Of a stretch of DNA of 64,000 nt, positions 57,781-64,000 are shown piece after piece. The stretch's first letter is position 1. The number at the start of each line of letters is the position of its first letter. The position numbers and the translations under genes were made by a program. The stretch comes from Streptomyces aquilus. Its GTDB lineage: Bacteria > Actinomycetota > Actinomycetes > Streptomycetales > Streptomycetaceae. The stretch spans positions 9,238,001-9,302,000 of the forward strand of contig NZ_CP034463.1 of the NCBI RefSeq assembly GCF_003955715.1, written 5' to 3'. The notes under the pieces were generated by a model. The model searched no databases. It was given only the letters and a program-made list of their open reading frames with translations, and had not been told where the DNA came from.

Positions 57781-59484
57781 ATGAACACCCGGTGGAACCC
57801 GCAGACCCGAGGCTTCGAGACATCGGCCCGCGGCCGGGCCGTCCTCGCCGACCCCCGGCTCAACCGCGGTACGGCCTTCACCGCGCCCGAACGGCGCGCC
57901 CTCGGCCTCGACGGTCTCATCCCGCCCCGCGTGCTCACCCTGGACCAGCAGGCCGACCGCGCCTACGGGCAGTACACCGCGCAACCCAGCGACCTGGCCA
58001 AGAACGTGTACCTGACCGCCCTGCACGACCGGAACGAGGTCCTCTTCTACCGGCTGGTCAGCGACCACCTCTCCGAGATGCTGCCCATCGTCTACACCCC
58101 GACCGTCGGCACCGCCATCGAGCGGTACAGCAACGAGTACCGGCGCCCGCGCGGCATCTACCTCTCCGTCGACGCCCCCGAGGACATCGAACCCGCACTG
58201 CGTGCCTCCGAGCTGACGGCCGCCGACGTCGACCTGGTCGTGGCCACGGACGGCGAGGCCATCCTCGGCATCGGCGACTGGGGCGTGGGCGGCATCGACA
58301 TCTCGGTCGGCAAGCTCGCCGTCTACACGGCCGCCGCCGGCATCGACCCCGCCCGCACCCTGGCCGTCGTCCTCGACGTCGGCACCAACCGCGAGCAACT
58401 CCTCGACGACCCGCTCTACCTGGGCAACCGCCACCCCCGCGTGGACACCGGGACCTACGACGCCTTCATCGACGCCTACGTCACCACCGTGAGCCGGCTC
58501 TTCCCCGACGCGCTGCTGCACTTCGAGGACTTCGGACCGGCCAACGCCCGCCGCATCCTCGACCGTTACCGCCACGACCGGTTCGTCTTCAACGACGACA
58601 TCCAGGGCACCGGCGCGGTCAACCTCGCCGCCGTCCTGTCCGGCGTCCGGGCCAGCGGGCTGCCGCTGCGCGAGCACCGGGTCGTCGTCTTCGGCGCGGG
58701 CACCGCCGGGATCGGCGTCGCCGACCAGCTCCGGGACGCCCTGGCCGCGGACGGGCTCGGCCACGAGGACGCCACCCGCCGCTTCTGGGCCGTCGACCGG
58801 TACGGGCTGCTCACCCAGGACCAGGACGGCCTGCGCGACTTCCAGCAGCCCTACGCCCGCCCCGCCGACGAGGTCGCCGACTGGCGGCGGGACGACAAGC
58901 TCGGCGGCATCCCGCTGGAGGAGGTGGTCCGCAGGGTCCGCCCCACCGTCCTGATCGGCACCTCGGGCCAGGGCGGCGCCTTCACCGAGGCGGTCGTCCG
59001 TGCCATGGCCGCGCACGCCGACCGCCCGATCATCCTGCCGATGTCCAACCCGACCCGGCTCGCCGAGGCCGTCCCCGCCGAGCTGCTCGACTGGACCGAC
59101 GGCCGCGCCCTGGTCGCCACCGGCAGCCCCTTCGAGCCGGTCACCCGGGACGGGGTCACGCACCTCATCGGCCAGGCCAACAACGCGCTGGTCTTCCCCG
59201 GACTCGGCCTGGGCGCCGTCGTCGCCCGCGCCACCCGCGTCACCGACGGCATGCTCGCCGCCGCGGCACACGCCGTCGCGGCCCAGGTCGACCCCACCGC
59301 ACCCGGGGCGTCCATCCTGCCGCTCACGAACGAACTGCGCCGCACCTCCACCGCCGTGGCCGTCGCCGTGGCCCGCGCGGCGGCCGAGGACGGAGTCGCG
59401 CGTACGACGATCGACGCCACGATCGAGGAACGGGTCCGGGAGGCCATGTGGGAGCCGGTGTACCGCCCGGTGACCGCGGTCTGA
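57781..59484 (+). CDS. NAD-dependent malic enzyme (SfcA/MaeA type)
   Basis: The 567-residue enzyme is a large malic enzyme, with the N-terminal malic domain (MLPIVYTPTVGTAIERYSNE, the tyrosine and NREQLLDDPLYLGNRHPR), the metal site EDFGPANARR and FNDDIQGTGA, the NAD-binding motif VVFGAGTAGIGVADQL, and the end region with PMSNPTRLAEAVP and IGQANNALVFPGLG. It oxidatively decarboxylates malate to pyruvate and CO2. ATG 57781 follows GGGAG. Divergent from a LysR gene that likely controls it. Confidence 0.92.
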   Translation: MNTRWNPQTRGFETSARGRAVLADPRLNRGTAFTAPERRALGLDGLIPPRVLTLDQQADRAYGQYTAQPSDLAKNVYLTALHDRNEVLFYRLVSDHLSEMLPIVYTPTVGTAIERYSNEYRRPRGIYLSVDAPEDIEPALRASELTAADVDLVVATDGEAILGIGDWGVGGIDISVGKLAVYTAAAGIDPARTLAVVLDVGTNREQLLDDPLYLGNRHPRVDTGTYDAFIDAYVTTVSRLFPDALLHFEDFGPANARRILDRYRHDRFVFNDDIQGTGAVNLAAVLSGVRASGLPLREHRVVVFGAGTAGIGVADQLRDALAADGLGHEDATRRFWAVDRYGLLTQDQDGLRDFQQPYARPADEVADWRRDDKLGGIPLEEVVRRVRPTVLIGTSGQGGAFTEAVVRAMAAHADRPIILPMSNPTRLAEAVPAELLDWTDGRALVATGSPFEPVTRDGVTHLIGQANNALVFPGLGLGAVVARATRVTDGMLAAAAHAVAAQVDPTAPGASILPLTNELRRTSTAVAVAVARAAAEDGVARTTIDATIEERVREAMWEPVYRPVTAV

Positions 59485-59562
59485 GAGGCGATGGCGAGGC
59501 TCGGAACCACCCGGTGACCACGGTCTGAAGGGCGGTTCCGACGCTCGGAAACGGACGACGAC

Positions 59563-60291
59563 ATGAACTCCCGTACCCGGCCGGAGACCGACCGCCCCAC
59601 GCCCCTGCTGCGCAGCGCGCTCGTCGCCGACCCCCGGCACGACTGGCTTCCGATACCGCTGCTCGTGCTCACCCTCCTCAGCGGGGTGATCGACGCCGTG
59701 AGCCTGCTCGGCCTCGGCCATGTGTTCGTGGCCAACATGACCGGCAACGTCGTCCTCGTCGGCCTGGCACTGAGCGGTGCGCCGGGGCACGCGGCGACGG
59801 CGCCCCTGACCGCCCTCGGCGGCTTCGTCGTCGGCGCGCTGCTGATCCGCGCGGTGCCACCGCACCGCGTCACCTCCCGTACGCTGCTTGCCCTGTGCGC
59901 GGCGGCGGAGTCCGTCCTTCTCGCCCTCGCCGCGACGGCGGACGGTGACCGCTCCTCGCAGGTGCTCGTCTGCGCCGTGGCACTGGGCCTGCAGAACGCG
60001 GCCGTCCGACGCGTGGGTGTACCGGAGCTGACGACCACGGTCATGACCGGCACCCTGACCGGCCTCATCGGCAGCCGCGCGGCGGAACGCACGGCGCCCG
60101 CCGACCTCCGGCGCACCTTGAGCGTCCTCACGCTGCTGGCCGGGGCCGGACTCGGAGCGCTCGGCGTCCGTCTGGTCGGCACGCAGGGGACGCTTGTCGC
60201 GGAGGCGGTGGGGGTGGCTCTGGTCGCACTGTCGGTGTCGGTGTCGGTGTCTGCGCGGCACGGGGTCGTGCGACGGTCGGCAGGGCAGTGA
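59563..60291 (+). CDS. YoaK-family (DUF1275) membrane protein
   Basis: The 242-residue protein has six predicted helices and the YoaK pattern VLTLLSGVIDAVSLLGLGHV, FVANMTGNVVLVGLALSG and GLQNAAVRRVGVPELTTTVM followed by TGTLTGL. The family has no proven function; it is predicted to transport small molecules. ATG 59563 follows GGAAACGG. It follows the malic enzyme by 78 bases on the same strand and converges on the metallophosphoesterase gene. Confidence 0.83.
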   Translation: MNSRTRPETDRPTPLLRSALVADPRHDWLPIPLLVLTLLSGVIDAVSLLGLGHVFVANMTGNVVLVGLALSGAPGHAATAPLTALGGFVVGALLIRAVPPHRVTSRTLLALCAAAESVLLALAATADGDRSSQVLVCAVALGLQNAAVRRVGVPELTTTVMTGTLTGLIGSRAAERTAPADLRRTLSVLTLLAGAGLGALGVRLVGTQGTLVAEAVGVALVALSVSVSVSARHGVVRRSAGQ

Positions 60292-60297
60292 GGGCCC

Positions 60298-61044
60298 TTA
60301 CACCCTTGCCGCTCCCTCGTCCGCGGTGTGCAGCTGGTACACGTTGAACGCACGGCGGATCACCGGCTGGGCGACGTTGCGGACCCGTACGCCACCGGCC
60401 GTCATCCCGTGCTCGGTGCCCCTGTGGGCGTGACCGTGGACCGCGAGGTCGGCGCCGCCGGTGTCGATCGCCTCGGCCAGCAGGTAGCTGCCGAGGAAGG
60501 GGTAGATCTCCAGGGGCTCACCGGCCAGGGTGTCGGCCACCGGGGAGAAGTGGGTGAGCGCGATCCGCGCCTCGCAGTCCCGCTCCCGCAGCTCTTCGAG
60601 CGCCTCGCGCAGGCCGTCGGCGCAGCGCCGGGAGTAGCGGACGAACTCCTTCATCAGCGGTTCCCCGAACTCGCCCGCGCTGCGCCCCACGAATCCGCCG
60701 CCGAACCCCTTGGTCCCGGCCACGCCGACGCGCGTACCCGCGCAGTCCAGGACGGTGGACTGTCCCTCCAGGACGGTCACACCGGCGTCCTGGAGAAGGC
60801 CGGTGACCTTCTCGGGCTGGTCGTCATGGTGGTCGTGGTTGCCGAGTACGGCCACCACCGGCACCGCCAGCCCCTGTACCTCCCGTGCCACGACACGCGC
60901 CTCCTCGGGCGTGCCGTGCCGGGTGAGGTCCCCGGCGAGCAGCAGCAGGTCGGCGCAGTCCGGCAGCGTGTCGAACGCGGGCCGCAGCAGCCCCTGGCTC
61001 TCGGCACCCATGTGGATGTCACCGACGGCGGCGACGCGGATCAC
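60298..61044 (-). CDS. Metallophosphoesterase (calcineurin-like)
   Basis: The 248-residue protein has the full metallophosphatase set: GDIHMG, AGDLTRHG, LGNHDHHDD, and GHAHRGTEHG, plus LTHFSP. It should hydrolyse phosphoesters with two metal ions. GTG 61044 follows GGAGGAG and overlaps the upstream stop by four bases (GTGA). It is the last gene of a coupled three-gene unit with a BON protein and a nucleotidyltransferase; substrates such as nucleotides or cyclic dinucleotides are possible but not shown. Confidence 0.87.
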   Translation of the reverse strand: MIRVAAVGDIHMGAESQGLLRPAFDTLPDCADLLLLAGDLTRHGTPEEARVVAREVQGLAVPVVAVLGNHDHHDDQPEKVTGLLQDAGVTVLEGQSTVLDCAGTRVGVAGTKGFGGGFVGRSAGEFGEPLMKEFVRYSRRCADGLREALEELRERDCEARIALTHFSPVADTLAGEPLEIYPFLGSYLLAEAIDTGGADLAVHGHAHRGTEHGMTAGGVRVRNVAQPVIRRAFNVYQLHTADEGAARV

Positions 61045-61298
61045 GGCAGCTCCTCCGCATGGTCGGGTGAGGTGTTCTCGGCGACGACGACATCGCTGTG
61101 CACGGCGAGTTCGGCCAGCTCCTGGCGGGCGGTGCGCAGCAGGATGTCCCGGCACTCGGCCGACGGGACCGTGCCGGTGATCACGACCGTCTGGCCGCGC
61201 ACCTCCACGCGTACGCCCAGCTCGCCCAGTTCCCCGGCGGCGAGCCGCTCGCGGAGGTGGGCGATGCGGTACTCGATGTTCCCGGCGGGGCCGGTCAT
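61041..61298 (-). CDS. Small BON-domain-like protein
   Basis: The 85-residue protein resembles a single BON domain: EYRIAHLRERLAAGELGELG, VRVEVRGQTVVITGTVPSAE, then the hydrophobic helix AELAVHSDVVV. There is no signal or membrane segment, so it is cytosolic and likely binds a partner. It overlaps the nucleotidyltransferase stop and the metallophosphoesterase start by four bases each. I infer a scaffold or adaptor role. Confidence 0.7.
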   Translation of the reverse strand: MTGPAGNIEYRIAHLRERLAAGELGELGVRVEVRGQTVVITGTVPSAECRDILLRTARQELAELAVHSDVVVAENTSPDHAEELP

Positions 61299-62020
61299 CG
61301 GGACGCCTCTTGGCGCGGCTGCTGGGGTGGGATGACGTCCAGCCGTTCCAGGAAGTAGAGGAAGGCGTCGGGCATCGGGGAGCCCGCGCAGGTGCGGCGC
61401 ACGTCGGCCCAGTCGATCTTCTCGCGCAGGGTGCGGGCGATCGGCAGCACCGCACCGAAGTCGCAGTGGTGCTCGGAGAAGGCGGCCATGAGGCTGCGCA
61501 TGAGGTCGGTCGGCGCCAGGACCGGCATGTGCACGGAGTCCACCGACAGGTTCTGGGCCCGCCCCAGCAGTTCCGTGGTGACGGGCTGGTGGGCCAGCTC
61601 GAAGATCAGGTCGACCTGCTGTCCGAGACAGGTGGCCTTCAGCAGCCAGTCCTCGGGCGGCCTGCGCACCGGCAGACCGGCCGCCCGCAGGGCCTCCGCG
61701 ACGGCTTCGGCGTCCTCGGGGCGGATGCAGAAGTCGACGTCGTGCTGGAGGTTCTGGGCGCCGCCGTGCGCGTACACGGCCACGCTGCCGGCGAGGGCGA
61801 AGGGATGGCCCGTCTGCTTCAGCAGCGCCCCGGTCCGTTTCGCGGCCCGCAGGATGGCCTGGTTGCGGTCGACCGGGAGTACCTCCGGGTCGGCGTCGTC
61901 GGTGAGGGAGTCGTGCGCGAGCGCGCCGCCGCGGAGGAGCGGTTCCGGTTCCTCCGAGGCGAGGTGCAGTTCGGCCACGTCGCTACGCCGACCGGCCGTC
62001 TCGTCGCGGTGCTGCGTCAT
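61295..62020 (-). CDS. Nucleotidyltransferase-fold protein
   Basis: The 241-residue protein has the Pol-beta-like signature GSVAVYAHGGAQNLQHDVDF, in which HDVD carries the two acidic residues, at about 83-102, then a predicted helical C-terminal part with CSFSEHHCD-like SEHHCDFGAVLPIA. The overall length resembles minimal nucleotidyltransferases of the AbiEii/DUF type. It may adenylylate or uridylylate a protein or RNA, or be an antibiotic-modifying enzyme; sequence does not decide. ATG 62020 follows AAGGGG. The first of the coupled trio. Confidence 0.75.
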   Translation of the reverse strand: MTQHRDETAGRRSDVAELHLASEEPEPLLRGGALAHDSLTDDADPEVLPVDRNQAILRAAKRTGALLKQTGHPFALAGSVAVYAHGGAQNLQHDVDFCIRPEDAEAVAEALRAAGLPVRRPPEDWLLKATCLGQQVDLIFELAHQPVTTELLGRAQNLSVDSVHMPVLAPTDLMRSLMAAFSEHHCDFGAVLPIARTLREKIDWADVRRTCAGSPMPDAFLYFLERLDVIPPQQPRQEASR

Positions 62021-62163
62021 CACTGCCCCTTCTGCACTGACCTTTCTTCGCCAGAGCGCCCCGAGTACCCGGCGTACGGTCCGCGACACGGACGCGTCGC
62101 TCTGCCGGCTCGGACGGCGGGGTGCCCGTCGCGGCACGCGAGCCGGGGCACCGCTCGCGTCCG

Positions 62164-62391
62164 CTAGGCGATCAGGGCCACGGCCATGCCGATCAGCCCG
62201 ATCGCGAACAGCGCCACCAGCAGCATGATCAGGACGAGCGGCACGGGGCCCCAGGCCTTCCGCAACTCGGGTGGCTCGGGGTGGGAGATGCCGGAGGTGC
62301 CGGACTCGCCGGGAGGCGTCTCGCCGGGCGGTACCCCGCCCCCGGGTTCGAGTCCCGTCGTCCGCCTGGGCTCGGGGTCGGGGCTGGTCAT
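62164..62391 (-). CDS. DUF6480 family small membrane protein
   Basis: The 75-residue protein has a Pro/Gly-rich N-terminus (LEPGGGVPPGETPPGESG) and a C-terminal helix (VPLVLIMLLVALFAIGLIG), the layout of DUF6480 proteins that are common and uncharacterised in Streptomyces. Its start overlaps the stop of the preceding 58-residue gene by four bases (ATGA), which indicates coupled translation. Confidence 0.75.
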   Translation of the reverse strand: MTSPDPEPRRTTGLEPGGGVPPGETPPGESGTSGISHPEPPELRKAWGPVPLVLIMLLVALFAIGLIGMAVALIA

Positions 62392-62564
62392 GGCTCACGC
62401 TCCTGTGGGCTGTCGGTCGGGCCGGCGACGCGGCCGGCCCCGTCGTCGCGTTCGCCCTCCGCCTGCGAAGGCGTCGTACGCTCGGGCGTCGGTTCGTCGG
62501 CCGTGTCCCGCGTGTCAGGCTCTTCCCGTTCCCCCTCGGCCTGTGACGGGGTCGGATACGTCAT
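62388..62564 (-). CDS. Small acidic protein with an internal repeat
   Basis: The 58-residue protein is almost entirely charged and Pro-rich, without helices or domains. The motif TPSQAEGER occurs twice, at about residues 5-13 and 31-39. ATG 62564 follows AGGAG at eight bases and its stop overlaps the DUF6480 start. I do not recognise the family. A partner of the small membrane protein is the simplest reading. Confidence 0.5.
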   Translation of the reverse strand: MTYPTPSQAEGEREEPDTRDTADEPTPERTTPSQAEGERDDGAGRVAGPTDSPQEREP

Positions 62565-62665
62565 CGTGATCACTCCTGACGGGGTGGCGATCGACCCGCC
62601 GGGTACCCCTGTCGACGGCCGGTGACACGACCGGCGGCGTCGCAGGGGACAGCGGCGGCCGGTGA

Positions 62666-64000
62666 TCACGCCAGGACGGCCTGCGGCCGCCAGGTCGCCT
62701 CGACCAGGGCCCGTTCCGTACCGGACAGACAGACGGCCGCGGCCAGCCACGCCCGCGCGTACCCGTCCGGATCGGCCTGCTGGGTCCGCCCGAACACATC
62801 GCGGCCGCGGCGGTCGGCCTCCGCGGCCAGCGCCTCCGCCAGGTCCGCGGCCGTCCGGAAGCCGCTGCGCCGCAGGGCCGTGGCCCCAGCGGCCCGGTCG
62901 CCGTCACGAGCGGGCTCGGCAGCGGCGCGCCGACCCCCGGACACCGCCACCTCGACCAGGCGCCGCAGCCGCCACAGCGGCGCCTCGGCCACCGGGTCCG
63001 GCGGGAGCGCGGACACCCCGGTCACCGCCGGCAGTTCTTCGGCGGGCGGGAAATGCGCGCCTTCGAGGCGGTCGTAGCCCAGATCGGCGTGGCCCGCCCA
63101 CTCCGCCGGCAGCCGCAGGGTCGCCGCGCCGTCCGGCAGCGGTCCGACCGCCAGCGGACGGAGCGTCGCGGCCCGGTCGGGATCGAGGCGCCCCACCACA
63201 CGCAGCCGCAGCCCCGGACACGCCGCCAGCCTGCGGAAGTTGGCCACGTGCGCCAGGCCGGGGTGGCCGTTGGCGGGCACCAGCCGGAACAGCAGGCCCT
63301 CCCCGTCCGCCCCGTCGGGCGCCAACTCCCTTACGAACAGGTGGTCCTCGTTCGCTCCTACGACGATGACGTCACAGCCGATCAGCTCCTCGGCGCCCGG
63401 CCCCGACCGCTCCGGATCGCTCACCGCGCCGACCGCGAGCCGTGCCACCGCGGCCTCGGCCAAGGGGCGGGAGAACAGGTCGGCGAGCGGGCCCGACGTC
63501 CAGGACAGGCCCGGCACCGGGGTGGCCCGCACGCCCTTCCCGGCGCCGAGGCGACCGTCCGGCGACAGCGTCGCGCCCGAGATCAGCAGCCCGCCCCGGG
63601 ACAGCTGGGCGTGATCGACGCTGCCGGAGCCGAGCGCCACGGTGGCCGTCGCGGCACCTCGCGCCCGGGCGGGTCCGCCGGGCTTGACGTCGGCCACCGA
63701 GAACCAACGCCCGTCGTCGGAGAGGACATGCGTGACGACCCCGCCGTAGCCGGTGGCCGAGATCACCGGCTCCCGGCACACCCCGTGGACCCGCAGACCA
63801 CCACCCGGACGGTAGCCGCGCCGCGCGGTGCCGACCAGGGCCGGGTCCGGATCGGAAGCGGCCAACAGCCCGCTGGTGAGGAGCAGTTCACGCAACGCCG
63901 CCACCAGGTCGGCCAGCCGATGACCGTCATGCCGGGCGCGGGCGGCGCGTACGGCACGTACCACCCGCAGGGCCGCCGCCTCCGGCCGGTGCAACCCGGC
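62666..64000 (-). CDS. SWIM zinc-finger family-type protein, C-terminal part (5' end outside window)
   Basis: The frame is open to the right edge, with only a TTG at 63994 as an internal start, so the N-terminus is missing. The visible 440 residues follow the pattern of the Streptomyces SWIM zinc-finger proteins: RHDGHRLADLVAALRELLLT, GTARRGYRPGGGLRVHGVCR, DHAQLSRGGLLISGATLSPD. The SWIM finger itself would lie off-window. These proteins sit in gene clusters with MoxR ATPases and VWA proteins; none is visible here. The function is unknown. Confidence 0.6.
   Translation of the reverse strand, partial: AGLHRPEAAALRVVRAVRAARARHDGHRLADLVAALRELLLTSGLLAASDPDPALVGTARRGYRPGGGLRVHGVCREPVISATGYGGVVTHVLSDDGRWFSVADVKPGGPARARGAATATVALGSGSVDHAQLSRGGLLISGATLSPDGRLGAGKGVRATPVPGLSWTSGPLADLFSRPLAEAAVARLAVGAVSDPERSGPGAEELIGCDVIVVGANEDHLFVRELAPDGADGEGLLFRLVPANGHPGLAHVANFRRLAACPGLRLRVVGRLDPDRAATLRPLAVGPLPDGAATLRLPAEWAGHADLGYDRLEGAHFPPAEELPAVTGVSALPPDPVAEAPLWRLRRLVEVAVSGGRRAAAEPARDGDRAAGATALRRSGFRTAADLAEALAAEADRRGRDVFGRTQQADPDGYARAWLAAAVCLSGTERALVEATWRPQAVLA

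Noticed and set aside
62341..62360. GGTTCGAGTCCC, like a tRNA T-arm
   Set aside because: It lies inside the DUF6480 coding sequence and no acceptor stem or anticodon arm surrounds it.

Overview
The window is a high-GC actinobacterial chromosome segment, almost certainly from Streptomyces. Codon third positions are strongly G/C, many genes start with GTG or TTG behind AGGAGG-like sites, several look leaderless, and family content is typical of the genus (ECF sigma factors, NarL-type two-component pairs, DUF6629, DUF6480, DUF6461, YcnI). I see no rRNA, tRNA, CRISPR, transposase or phage genes. It reads as ordinary accessory chromosome made of many small regulated units. I count about 63 protein-coding units; two are cut by the window edges and two are frameshifted.

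Layout. 1-7.8 kb: end of a LysR regulator, a penicillin-binding-like serine hydrolase, a methyltransferase, an EamA exporter divergent from its likely MarR repressor (two perfect palindromes between them), an oxidoreductase, and a copper-associated YcnI protein beside a His-rich membrane protein. 7.9-11 kb: a NarL-type kinase/regulator pair divergent from a secreted HbpS-like haem-binding protein, which matches the SenS-SenR-HbpS redox/haem sensing system. 11-15.7 kb: an MFS exporter, an ArsR-SRPBCC fusion regulator coupled to a RibD-like reductase, an isochorismatase-like hydrolase and a GlxA-type regulator. 15.7-20.3 kb: an IclR-controlled set (IlvD/Edd dehydratase, fumarylacetoacetase-family hydrolase, zinc dehydrogenase) that fits non-phosphorylative sugar-acid breakdown. 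20.3-20.5 kb: an unassigned structured-RNA candidate ending in a strong hairpin, with no downstream gene on its strand.

20.6-28.4 kb: hypothetical proteins, a MalY/PatB-type C-S lyase, a Ser/Thr kinase frameshifted in its activation segment, an NmrA-like oxidoreductase, and a RibD-like gene coupled to an ECF sigma gene broken by a 20-bp tandem duplication. 28.4-31.8 kb: a compact TetR regulon in which one operator sequence (core ACCGATCGGT) occurs five times, once before tetR and as 24-bp-spaced pairs before an MFS exporter and an alpha/beta hydrolase. 31.9-44.3 kb: a second TetR with its own operator, a reductase, a NUDIX enzyme, an ECF41 sigma factor, a VOC protein with a leaderless-exported-type binding protein, a second NarL-type pair, a peptidoglycan-binding membrane protein, an SMI1/KNR4 protein, a SigE-family sigma factor with a putative membrane partner, and an OsmC peroxidase.

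44.4-53 kb: a five-gene sugar-use operon (solute-binding lipoprotein, two permeases, GH42 beta-galactosidase, secreted propeller/ricin enzyme) behind a LacI regulator. 53-55.4 kb: a small anchored Cys/Met/His protein and a multicopper oxidase with a Met-rich insert. 55.4-60.3 kb: DinB and RibD-like proteins, a LysR regulator divergent from a malic enzyme, and a YoaK-type membrane protein. 60.3-62.6 kb: a translationally coupled nucleotidyltransferase/BON/metallophosphoesterase trio and two small overlapping genes. The window ends inside a SWIM zinc-finger-type protein.
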